From NCBI GenBank assembly GCA_022414725.1, contig CM039462.1, positions 131,815,610-131,879,609 of the forward strand: a DNA stretch of 64,000 bases. Direction: 5' to 3'. The translations under genes were made by a program, and so were the position numbers. Source of the stretch: Microglena sp. YARC. Its lineage: Eukaryota > Chlorophyta > Chlorophyceae > Chlamydomonadales > Chlamydomonadaceae. This document shows positions 35,400 to 48,056 of the stretch, in pieces. Under the pieces are notes generated by a model, which saw only the letters and a list, made by a program, of their open reading frames with translations, was not told the origin of the DNA and ran no database searches. Position 1 is the stretch's first letter. Every line of letters begins with the position of its first letter.

Positions 35400-37281
35400 T
35401 CGTCTCCCCTTCAGACATTACTAAGTCATCATGGAACAGAACCAGGTTCAGCCGTACGACCTCAGACATCTGTAGTGAGGTGGGAATATCCTTAAATTTC
35501 GGTGTTCTGATCTTTTCGAGCTACCGAGCCAGCACCTTTGCCCAACACCCGACCCCTGAGCCAGCTATTTAGCCCAAGCCATATTAAACTTCCAGCAGTT
35601 CTAGCCAGCTGATACTGTTCAGCTTCCAGGGGGCCACTAGGTTGCATTACGTGTGTGCTCGGACTAGACAACACAGGGAGCGGCTAAAGCTGCTCTACCG
35701 TAGCAAAACCCACAGATGGTTGTGGAGAATGGGAAGATGAATGAGAAATACGCTAACCAACGAAGCTAATCGACCAATCATTACGTTTGTTGCTGTTTGT
35801 TGGCAAACCAGATAGCAATCGGTGCTGTGCTGACGACACCATTCAGAGCGGTCAACACTCACACACTCGACCGCCCATGTCTCACATATATCATACCCAA
35901 ACGAGCCCACCCCACGCCACCCCTGTCCTTCACCCACACAACACACGCGACACCCACCCAAACACTACGCAACCCAGGGCCCACCCAGGCTGGCACACAG
36001 GAGCTGGGACGCCGCGCCTTTCCGAACGCGGACCACACGTAGTAGAGCACAAGCAGAGCTTACCAATGTACCACCGAGCACTTGCAGATGCGGCGGATTC
36101 CGTATTGTGGGCTAGATGTCCTGGTAAAGTTGGAGTTGCGCTTGCACCTTGTGGGGTTCAGCCAACAGTTGGTCCAGGAATAACGATGATTTGAAACCAA
36201 AACTGAATCGTGTGAGCGATCACAGTGTGCCTTGAAATTGCTGGGCTATATTCTACGATGCTTGTACAATGTTGTAACGCCGACGTGGGTACATTCCAAA
36301 AAAATTAAGTGATGAGCATATAGGACATGTAGTGGTCTGCTGTCTGTTTATGACTGTGGGACCCAAGTACCGAATACTGACATCCCCTTAGTCATGCCGC
36401 CTGCCGTTGGTCGCAGCTCCCAGTTTACTTGCGGAGAGTAAACAACACTTTTGATATAATATATCAAGTCGACGCTAAAAAGCTAAAGAATCTAGAGAAT
36501 AAGGTTCAATGGGCCTGCCAGTATGATGCATCCTGTGAGTTAGACAAGTTATCTTATTTTACAGATGTCATCAAACTCGTGGGTAAATCCTTTTAATAAA
36601 AAGTATTAATACAATTAAAAACGCCCATAATGTTACAAGTATATTGCAAGGAGAGCACGAGCGAAGGGGATGATTGACACATGACACTGTAAATGAGTCT
36701 TTAGCGTGCGAGGCTCATCAGCTTGTTTCTTTGAAGGGTCCCACCTACTGGGGTGCTGTAAAAAATCCTTTATAATATAATAAAATAAATAAAAAGTCCA
36801 AATACCTAGATGCAAGGAGGCCCTAAGTCATGCCCCTGCTAGTATGATTCTTGCTGGATCTCATAAGCTTTGTTTGGTGTTTCGGGGTCCCGTTTCGGAA
36901 AGACGTGAAACCCGCTTGGCCGTCGCCGGTTGAACGATGCTTTTTCAACTCAATCAAACACAAAGGCGGTGAAACTGTGCATATTCAAGGAGAGCTAAGG
37001 TCATGTGCTGCTGCAGGGATTCTGCGAGATCTCAGTCCAAGCTTGTTGTTGTAAGGCCCTCTGTACCGCAGCTATTGGGTGAAAATTCTTTCGTCAGATA
37101 AAATGAATAAAAAAGCTTAACTATGGGATTCCGCCCAGGAGAGGCTAAGGGTCAATTGGTCCGTCCCCTGTTAGGATTCTGCGGGATCTCCCACCAAGCT
37201 TTGGTTGTGAGAGGAGCGCGGTACCCCTGCCCACCCTTCACCCACTGGGTGCCGAGCTAGGACGTAACGGTCAGTCCACTT
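35400..37281. other. No firm gene; weak ORF near 36030-36194
   Basis: A plus frame ending at 36194 contains LPMYHRALADAADSVLWARC, which could be an exon, but no start or splice partner was found. 36700-37240 contains two diverged copies of a GGTCCC..CTGGGGTG-type block and TAAAATAAAT tails, suggesting SINE remnants. Confidence 0.25.
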
Positions 37282-38281
37282 NNNNNNNNNNNNNNNNNNN
37301 NNNNNNNNNNNNNNNNNNNNNNNNNNNNNNNNNNNNNNNNNNNNNNNNNNNNNNNNNNNNNNNNNNNNNNNNNNNNNNNNNNNNNNNNNNNNNNNNNNNN
37401 NNNNNNNNNNNNNNNNNNNNNNNNNNNNNNNNNNNNNNNNNNNNNNNNNNNNNNNNNNNNNNNNNNNNNNNNNNNNNNNNNNNNNNNNNNNNNNNNNNNN
37501 NNNNNNNNNNNNNNNNNNNNNNNNNNNNNNNNNNNNNNNNNNNNNNNNNNNNNNNNNNNNNNNNNNNNNNNNNNNNNNNNNNNNNNNNNNNNNNNNNNNN
37601 NNNNNNNNNNNNNNNNNNNNNNNNNNNNNNNNNNNNNNNNNNNNNNNNNNNNNNNNNNNNNNNNNNNNNNNNNNNNNNNNNNNNNNNNNNNNNNNNNNNN
37701 NNNNNNNNNNNNNNNNNNNNNNNNNNNNNNNNNNNNNNNNNNNNNNNNNNNNNNNNNNNNNNNNNNNNNNNNNNNNNNNNNNNNNNNNNNNNNNNNNNNN
37801 NNNNNNNNNNNNNNNNNNNNNNNNNNNNNNNNNNNNNNNNNNNNNNNNNNNNNNNNNNNNNNNNNNNNNNNNNNNNNNNNNNNNNNNNNNNNNNNNNNNN
37901 NNNNNNNNNNNNNNNNNNNNNNNNNNNNNNNNNNNNNNNNNNNNNNNNNNNNNNNNNNNNNNNNNNNNNNNNNNNNNNNNNNNNNNNNNNNNNNNNNNNN
38001 NNNNNNNNNNNNNNNNNNNNNNNNNNNNNNNNNNNNNNNNNNNNNNNNNNNNNNNNNNNNNNNNNNNNNNNNNNNNNNNNNNNNNNNNNNNNNNNNNNNN
38101 NNNNNNNNNNNNNNNNNNNNNNNNNNNNNNNNNNNNNNNNNNNNNNNNNNNNNNNNNNNNNNNNNNNNNNNNNNNNNNNNNNNNNNNNNNNNNNNNNNNN
38201 NNNNNNNNNNNNNNNNNNNNNNNNNNNNNNNNNNNNNNNNNNNNNNNNNNNNNNNNNNNNNNNNNNNNNNNNNNNNNNNNN
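37282..38281. other. Assembly gap of exactly 1000 N
   Basis: Run of N of round length, hence a placeholder of unknown true size, directly abutting a long tandem array. Confidence 0.99.
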
Positions 38282-41200
38282 ACCATCCACACATGCTCCA
38301 TTCGCTTACCAACCTCAGCCCCAACCCAGCTTTACAACCTCGCTAGCACAGGCCAGCTGATGGCTCTTGGCTGCGCTCCCGGCAAGTCCATGTTCTTGTC
38401 ACACCTAGCCCACCTTCCATCCCACGCCACGTTACCTAGCTACCCATCCACACTGCTCCATTCGCTTACCAACCTCAGCCCCAACACCAAGCTTTAAACA
38501 ACCCTCGCCTGCACAGCGCCGCTATGCGCTCTTGCTGGCTCCCGGCAAGTCCAGTGTTCTTGTCACGCCCTACCACTTCCATCCCACCCACTTACCTAGC
38601 TACCCATCCACACTGCTCCCATTCGACTTACCAACCTCAGCCCCAACACCAGCTTTACAAAACTCGCTGCACAGGCCGCTATGGCTCTTGCTGGCTCCCG
38701 CAAGTCATGTTCTTTGTCACACCACCCACCTTCCACCCACCCACTTGACCTAGCTACCCATCCACACTGCTCCATTCGCTACCAACCTCACTCCAACACC
38801 AGCTTTTACAACTCGCTGCACAGGCCGCTCTATGGCTCTGCTGCTCCCGCAAGTCCATGTTCTTTGTCACGCCTACCCACCTTCCACCCACCCCACTTAC
38901 CTAGCTACCCATCCCCACACTGGCTCATTCGTTTACCAACCTCAGCCCCAACACCATCTTTTACAACCTCGCCTGCGACAGGCCGCTTATGGGCCTCTTG
39001 CTGGCTCACCGCAAGTCCAATGTTCTTGTCACGCCCTACCCACCTTTCCATCCCACCCACTACCTAGCTACCATCCACACTGCTCCATTCGCTTACCAAC
39101 CTCAGCCCAACCACCAGCTTTACAACCTCGCTGCACAGGCCGCTGGATGGCTTCTTTGCTGGCTCCCGCCAAGTCCATGTTCTTGTCACACCACCCACCT
39201 TCCATCCCACCCACTTACCCTAGCTACCCATCCACACTGCTCCATTCGCCTTACCAACCTTCAGGCCCCAACAACCAGCTTTACAACCTCGCTGCACAGG
39301 CCGCGCTATGGCCTGCTTGCTGGCTCCCGCAAGTCCATGTTCTTGGTCACGCTCTACCCACCTTCCATCCCACCCACTACCTAGCTACCCATCCACACTA
39401 GCCTCCATTCAGCTTACCAACCTCGAGCCCCAACACCAGCTTTACACCTCGCCTCACAGCCGCTATGGCTCTTGCGGCTCCCGCAAGTCCATTATCTTGT
39501 GTCACAACCTACCACCTTCCATCCCACCCACTTACCTAGCTACCCATCCACACTGCCTCCATCCCGCTTTACCAACCTCAGCCCCAAACACCAAGCTTAC
39601 AACCTGCCCCGCTGCACAGGCCGCTATGGCTGGCTTGCTGGCTCCCTGCAAGTCCATGTTTCTGTCACGACGCTACGCCAGCCTTCCATCCCACCACTTA
39701 ACGCTACTAACCCATCCACACTGCTCCATTCGCTTACCCACCTCAGCCCCAACACCAGCTTTACGAACCTCGCTGGCACAGCGCTATGGCTCTTGCTGGC
39801 TTCCGCCAAGTCCATGTTCTTGTCACGCCTACCCACCTTCCACATCCACCCACTTACCTAGCTACCCATCCACACTGAGTCCATTCGCCCTTTACCAACT
39901 CAGCCCCCAACACCAGCTTACAACCTCGCTGCACAGCCGCCTAGCTCTGCTGGCCGCCGCAAGTCCTGTTCTTGTCACAACCTACCCACCTTCCATCCCA
40001 CCCACTTACCTAGCTACCCATCCACCCACTGCTCCATTCGCCTTACCAACCCAGCCCCAAACAGCCAGCAATTTACAACCTCGCTGCACAGCCGCTATGG
40101 CTCTTTGCTGGCGTCCGACCAAGTCCGGATGTTCTTGTCACACCTACACAGCCTTCCATCCCACCCACTTACCTAGCTAGCCCATCCGACACTCTCCATT
40201 CGCTTTACCAACATCAGGCCCAACACCAGCTTTACACCTGCGCCTGCACAGGCTGCCTATGGCTCTTGCTGGCTTCCCGCCAATCCATGTCTTTGTCACA
40301 CCGTACCCACGCTTCCTATTCCCACCCACTTACCTAGCTTACCCATCCATCACGCCTTCCATTCGCTTACCAACCTCAGCCCCAACACCAGGCTGTACAG
40401 ACCTCGCCTGCACAGGCCGCTATGGCTCTTGCTGGCTCCCTGCCTAAGTCCATGTTCTTAGTCACACCTACCCACCTTCCATCCACACCACTTACCTAGC
40501 ACCCATCCACACTGCTCCATTCGCTACCAACCTCAGCCCCAACACCAGCTTTGTTACACCTCGCTGCACAGGCCGCTATGCGCTCTTGCTGGCTCCCGCA
40601 AGTTCATTGTTCTTGTCAGCCTACCCACCTTCCATCCCATCGGCACTTTACCTAGCTACCCATCCCACACTGCTCCATTCGCTTACCAACCTCAGCCCCA
40701 AACCAGCTTTACAACTCTCGCTGCAACAGGCCGCTATGGCCTCTGCTGGCCTCCCGCAAGGGTCCATGTTTCTTTGTCACGCCTACCACCTTTTCCATCC
40801 CACCCACTTACCCTAGCTACCCACCACACTTGCCCCATTCGCTTACCAACCTCAGCCCCAACATCGCAGCCTTTACAAACCTCGCCTGCACATGGGCCGC
40901 TATGGCCCTTGCTGGCTCCCGCAAGTCCATGTTCTTGTCACGCCTACCCACCTTCCATCCCATCCACTTACCTAGCTACCCATCCACACTGCTCCATCCG
41001 CTTACCAACCTCAGCCCCAACACCAGCCTTTACAACCTCGCTGCACAGGCCGCTATGGCCTCTTGCTGGCTCCCGCAAGTCCATGTCTTGTCACGCCTGA
41101 CCCACCATTCCATCCCACCCACCTTTACCTAGCTACCCATCCACACTGCTCCATTGCTTACCAACCTCAGCCCCAACACCAGCTTTACAACCTCGCTGCA

Positions 41201-43351
41201 CAGGCCGCTATGGCTCTTGCTGGCTCCCGCAAGTCCATGTTCTTGTCACGCCTACCCACCTTCCATCCCACCCACTTACCTAGCTACCCATCCACACTGC
41301 TCCATTCGCTTACCAACCTCAGCCCCAACACCAGCTTTACAACCTCGGCTGCACAGGCCGCTAGGCTCTTGCTGGCCTCCCGCCAAGTCCATGTTCTTGT
41401 CACGCCTACCCCACCTTCCATCCACCCACTTACCTAGCTACCCATCCACTACTGTCCATTCGCTTACCAACCTCAGCCCAACACCAGCTTTACAACCTCC
41501 GCTGCACAGGCCGCCTATTGGCTCATTGCCTGGCTCCCGCAAGCTCCATGTTTCTTGCTCACGCCTACCCACCTTCCATCCCAATCCACTTACTACCTGC
41601 CCAACCCGTTACACTGCTTCCATTCGCTTACCAACCTCAGCCCCAACACCAGCTTTACAACTCGCTTGAGCACCAGGCGCGCTATGCTCTTGGTGGCTCC
41701 CCGCAAGTCCAGCTATGTCACGCCGTACCCCACCTTCGCATGCCACGCCAGCTTACCTACCTGCCCAACCCTTACACTGTTCCATTCGCTACCAACCTCA
41801 GCCCAACACCAGCTTTGACGGAACCTCGCTGCACAGGGCCGCCATGGCTTCTTGCTGGCCTCCCGCAAGCCTTGTCACACCTACACACCTTCCATCCCAC
41901 CAACTTACCTAGCTACCCATCCACACTTCCTCCATTCGCCTTACCAAACCTCAAGCCCCAACACCAGCTTTACCAACCTCGGCTGCACAGGCCGCTATGG
42001 CCTCTTGCTGGCTCCCGCAAAGTCCATGTTCTTTGTCACGCCTACCCACCTTTCCATCCCATATCCACTTACCTAGCTACCCATCCACACTGCTCCATTC
42101 GCCTTACCAACCTTCAGCCCCAACACCAGCTTTACAACCTCGCTGCACAGGCCGCTATGGCTCTTGCTGGCTCCCGCAAGTCCATGTTCTTGTCACGCCT
42201 ACCCACCTTCCATCCCACCACTACCTAGCGTACCCATCCACACTGCTCCATCGCTTACCAACCTCAGCCCCAACACCAGCTTTACAACCTCGCTGCACAG
42301 GCCGCTATGGCTCTTGCTGGCTCCCGCAAGTCCATGTTCTTGTCACGCCTACCCACCTTCCATCCCCATCCACTACCTAGCCTACCCCATGCCACACTGC
42401 CCCATTCGCTTACCAACCTCAGCCCCAACACCAGCTTTTTACAACCTCGCTGCACAGGCCGCTATGGCTCTTGCTGGCTCCCGCAAGTCCATGTTCTTGT
42501 TCACGCCTACCCACCTTCCATCCCACCCACTTACCTAGCTACCCATCCACACTGCTCCATTCGCTTACCAACCTCAGCCCCAACACCAGCTTTACAACCT
42601 CGCTGACAGCCGCTATGGCTCTTGCTGGCTCCCGCAAGTCCATGTTTCTTGTCACGCCTACCCACCTTCCATCCCACCCACTTACCTAGCTACCCATCCA
42701 CACTGCTCCATTCGCTTACCAACCTCAGCCCCAACACCAGCTTTACAACCTCGCTGCACAGGCCCTATGGGCTTCTTGCTGGCCTCCCGCAAGTCCATGT
42801 TCTTGTTCACGCCTACCCACCTTCCATCCCACCCACTTACCTAGCTACCCATCCACACTGCTCCATTCGCTTACCAACCTCAGCCCCAACACCAGCTTTA
42901 CAACCTCGCTGCACAGGCCGCTATGGCTCTTGCTGGCTCTCGCAAGTCCATGTTCTTGTCACGCCTACCCACCTTCCATCCCATCCACTTACCTACCTGC
43001 CCAACCCTTACACTGTTCCATTCGCTTACCAACCTCAGCCCCAACACCAGCTTTACAACCTCGCTGCACATGGCCGCTATGGCTCTTGCTGGCTCCCGCA
43101 AGTCCATGTTCTTGTCACGCCTACCCACCTTCCATCCCACCCACTTACCTACCTGCCCAACCCTTACACTGTTCCATTCGCTTACCAACCTCAGCCCCAA
43201 CACCAGCTTTACAACCTCGCTGCACAGGCCGCCATGGCTCTTGCTGGCTCCCGCAAGTCCTTGTCACACCTACACACCTTCCATCCCACCAACTTACCTA
43301 CCCACTTACCAACCTCAGCCCCAACACCAGCTCCACAACCTCGCTGCACAG
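38282..43351 (+). repeat. 152-bp tandem array, ~34 copies, repeating an acceptor and exon start
   Basis: Consensus unit 152 bp: CACGCCTACCCACCTTCCAT.., CTACCCATCCACACTGCTCC.., TTACAACCTCGCTGCACAG, then GCCGCTATGGCTCTTGCTGG..AAGTCCATG. The last part is the acceptor and first 36 bases of the exon at 43352, which continues uniquely after the final copy. 38.3-42.0 kb is full of one-base insertions and deletions between copies, while 42.1-43.3 kb is nearly clean, pointing to poor consensus quality beside the gap. 152 is not a multiple of three, so the long His/Pro/Ser ORFs are not coding. Confidence 0.9.
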
Positions 43352-46300
43352 GCCGCCATCGCTCTTGCTGGCTCCCGCAAGTCCATGTCCGATGGTCTGG
43401 GTGCGCTGCCCTCACAGATGCCCTCTAGTGCACCTAAACTCTCCTTTGACAACGGGGGGTTCTGCTCACCAACCCAAGCTGCACCCATCCTTCCCCCTGC
43501 CCCTCGTCCTCCATTCCAGCCCCACCATTGAGAATCGGCTTGCCCCCCATGCCTGCAGCAATGCACATCGCCAGCAGCACAACAGCTGAACAAGGGCCTA
43601 GTGCCAAAGGAGAGTCTAGGCTAAGAGCTCTCTCTTCAGTCATTAGCGATCCCAACAGGCGCGTGAGCTTGCCCTGCGTCATCAGTAGGGAGCAGTAGTC
43701 AGCACTTATTTTCCTAAACCAATAAACCTTAACCACCTAACTCCTAAACCACCTAAACCTAAGTGCTGAGCAGCTTCACCACACTGTGTCAACAGGGCCC
43801 ATGCCGGGTCAGCACATCTCTTCCTAAACCACTCAATCTAGACCACGTAAATTATAAACCTCCTAAACCTACATGCTGAGCAGCCAAGTGCTGACCAGCC
43901 TCCCCACACCGTGTCAACAGGACCCATGCCTGGTCAGCACTTATTTTCCTAGACCAATAAACCTAAACCACCTTAACCAAAGTGCTGACCAGCGTCCCCC
44001 CACCGCTTCAACAGGATCCATCTCTGGTCAGCACTTATTTTCCTAAACCACTCAACCTAAACCACCTAAACCTAAGTGCTGAGCAGCTAAATGCTGACCA
44101 GCTTCCCCACACCACGTCAACAGGACCCATGTCTGGTCAGCACTTATTTTCCTAAACCACTCAACCTAAACCACCTAAACCTAAGTGCTGAGCAGCCAAG
44201 TGCTGACCAGCTTCCCCACACCGCGTCAACAGGACCAATGCCTGGTCAGCACTTCTTTTCCTAAACCACTCAACCTAGACCACCTAAACCTACGTGGTGA
44301 GCAGCGAAGTGCTGACCAGCTTCTCCACACCGCGTCAAAACAGACCATGCCTGGTCAGCGCTTCTTCTCCTAAACCTCTCAACCTAGACCACATAAATCC
44401 AAAACCACCGAAACCTAAGTGCTGACCAGCTTCCCCACACCACGTCAACAGGGCCCATGCCTCCTCCGTCAACAACAACGCAGCCGCGTGTGTCTCCGTC
44501 TGCCTCCGCCTCCCAACCTGGGCGAGGGGTCCCGCTGAAACGGCGAAAAGCAGTGCGGTGGGGGGCATCAACTTCCAGGAACATTCCCCCTCCAAGGGGA
44601 GAGGCTGCGGCACAGGGCGGAGGGCACCTAGATACGCTACAAGTGGCACCCAGAAGCTTGAATATGCCATCGTTTGTTGGACGCTCTGCGTCTGCTTCCG
44701 GCGGGGGCAGCGGAAAGGGCAATGAGATGGGCGCTGCTGTGGCTTCTGCTACACCAGCTGTCGAGGGTACTGCGGGGAGTGGGAGTGGAGGTCCTAACCC
44801 TGCTGCTGGGGCAAGCCATCCAGGGAAAGGCAGGAGGCAGCAGCAGGACCTCTCATGGGCGATCCCGCCAGAGCTGTCAGGCGAGAACCCTGACAAATTT
44901 GCAGAGGGTGTCGCCGCTGGTGCTGATGAAGAGGGGGCGGATGAGGTTCCTGCGGAGGGTGATGGCTCTGGGCGAGGGGAGGGGTCACAGAAGAGTTCTG
45001 CTCAAGAGGCTGGTTCAAAACCTGATGAGTCGGACCCGTACCACATGAACCTGCATCTTGAGATTAACCAGCTCATCAGCAAAAACAATTTGGTAGGTAA
45101 TAAACTGAGCATCAGCACCTCATGAGTTGGACCCACACCACATGAACCTGCACCTCGAGGTTAACCAGCTCATCAGCAAAAATAATTTGTTGGGTTATGA
45201 ACTGTGCCTCAATATCATATGCGTCGGACCCACACCACATGTACCTTCAACTGGAGATTAACCAGGAGCAAAGCAAATTTGGTATGTTGTGATTTTATGA
45301 ATAGGGGTGTCAATACCGTACTGGTCCCTAAGATGATTAGGTGATGTATCATACAATATTGTACGATATATCATACAATATATGTGCATATGTGATATGA
45401 TATGGTACTTGACAACCCAAGTTATTAAGTGTGCACTTGGCCATGTGTGCCATTGCCAGGTTGTGCCTACTAGGCTAGAATACAGCCAACCCACGCACAC
45501 ACGAAGGCCTTTGATGTATTAGTCATCAGCCTAAGTACCGCACGCACACATGCACGTACTCAGTGCTTGGGCATGTTTCTTTTCTTGCGATACGTGGCAA
45601 ATTGAGCAACTGTGTGCGACCCCAGTGCGACTCGCGGCCCCTCAACCAATTCACCAACTTAATTCTACCCACTTCAATTTTGCCAATCAATTCACGGACT
45701 TAACTTTGCTCTATGCATATTTCTTACCCCTCTGAGGTGGACTCGTGTATAGTTTTCTGTATTGTGCTTGTGTGCCGAAACTTTGCCAAAACTTATGATG
45801 TCCGGCACTGCTTCTCTGGTCCATTCTTTATACAATTGTTTTCCGCTCACCAACCAAACCAAACTCTGCTTTCGATACGTATAATCTATCTATCTCATCC
45901 GAGGTGGACCCAATTTATAGTCATCCTTTTTTTCGCTGGTATGCAAGAAACTTCGGGATGTCCGGCACTGCTTCTCTGCGTCCATTCTCTACGCATTTGC
46001 TATATTCGCCTCACAAACCAAACCAAACTTTGCTCTATGCGTACAACTTACCCCTCTAAGGTGGACTCATGTATAGTTTTTCTGTATTGTGCTGCGTGCG
46101 AAACTTTACCAAAACTTTATGATGTCCGGCACTGCTTCTCTGGTCCAATCTTTAACAATTGTTTCCGCTCACCAACCAAAACCAAAACTTTGCTTTCGAT
46201 GCGTATAGCCTCCCCCTCCAAGATGGACAGATTTAAAGTCATCCCTTTTATGCTGGTGCGCAGAATAAATCTCAAAAATCTCGGATGAGTGCTGCGGCAA

Positions 46301-47492
46301 TGGGCGCCACCCAGATAGACCCATGCATGATGATGATGCCTCCACCCAATGCGCCAACACATGCTCAAGCATCAGGCAGCAAGAACCCATCGCCAGGGGA
46401 AGTGAGTATGTGTGCAAGTAGTAGTCTATTGTATGTTGTTACAGTCCAGGGGTAGACCCTTGCATGATGATGATGATGATGATGATGCCTACACCCTATG
46501 CTGTGCCGACCCACGCGCAAGCATCAGGCAGCAAGAACCCATCGCCAGGGGAAGTGAGTATGTGTGCAAGTAGTAGTATATTGTATGTTGTTATAGTCCA
46601 GGGGTAGACCCTTGCCTGATGATGATGATGATGATGCCTACACCCTATGCTGTGCCGACCCACGAGGCAAGCATCAGGCAGCAAAACCCATCGCCCAGGG
46701 GAAGTGAGTATGTGTGCAAGTAGTAGTCTATTGGATGTTGTTACAGTCCAGGGGTAGACCCTTGCCTGATGATGATGATGATGATGCCTACACCCTATGC
46801 TGTGCCGACCCACGTGCAAGCTTCAGGCCGCAAGAACCCATCGCCAGGGGAAGTGAGTATGTGTGCAAGTAGTAGTATATTGTATGTTGTTACAGTCCAG
46901 GGGTAGACCCTTGCATGATAATGATGATAATGATGCCTACACCCTATGTTGTGCCGACCCACGCGCAAGCATCAGGTAGCAAGAACACATTGCCAGGGAA
47001 AGTGAGTATGTGTGCAAGTGGTGGTCTATTGTATGTCGTTACAGTCCAGGGGTAGACCAAATAGGACAATAAATAAGTAATGATAACTCCTGGTGGGGCG
47101 TGATATTATGGGAGCCCTGCCTTACGGCGGTAGAGAACAGATGCTACTTTACCTGGACAATGCAACAATAGCGGTTGGTAGTGACCGCAAACACTACAGC
47201 GCACCCGTAGGGATTCGAAACACAGCACCTTCTTCAGTCCAGCGAAATGATCAACCATTGAACCATTTGGGAACTTGGATAAATGAGATAATAGGCTTAA
47301 GTACCGTCTCAGGGTAGGCAAAGAGGGGAGCGCAGGGGACTGTACTAGAGTCCCGTGCAGGGTTAGGCTCATGCACGTATATTCTTGTTTGCAGACATAT
47401 TTGATCTTGTAAGCAGACCTGTTGTTGGTCGAAGATAAAGGTAACAGCCCATATGCTTCAAGAAGAGGTTGTGATAAAAAAATATATACTTG

Positions 47493-47525
<33 letters not shown>

Positions 47526-48025
47526 GGGCAGGGCAGGTGGGTTTGTAGGTGTGTGTGTGTGGGGGGGGGGGGGGGGGCTGTGGTTAGAGTCCCGAGCAGC
47601 GTTCGGTTCATACACGTATATTCTTGTATGCAGATATGTTGCAGACCTAAGCAAAAGCGACCAGCCCATATGTCTCAATAAGAGGTCGTGATAAAAATAA
47701 GATACTTGGAGTGTGTGTAGGGGGAGGCGGGGGGGGGGGGGGTAGAGTCCCGTGCAGGGTTACACTGATGCACATATTTGACCTTGTAAGCAGACATGTT
47801 ATAGCTCAGGATTAGGCTGCAGGGTTAGGCTCAGGATTAGGCTGCAGGGTTAGGCTGATGCACATATTTGACCTTGTAAGCAGACCTGTTGTAGGTCTAA
47901 TATAAAGGGACCAGCCCACATGTCTAAAGAAGAGGTAATGATAAAAACAACATACTTAGAGTTTGGTGGGTGGGTGTGTGTGTGTGGGGGGGGGGGGGGG
48001 GGGGGCAGGGCAGGTGGGTTTGTAG

Positions 48026-48056
<31 letters not shown>

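Noticed and set aside
37171..38324. ORFs made of X residues
   Set aside because: Pure translation of the N gap.
38524..43589. Chains of ORFs with VTPTHLPSHPLT-like repeats
   Set aside because: 152-bp array is not a multiple of three, so the same peptide recurs in all frames; only the last exon copy joins unique coding sequence.
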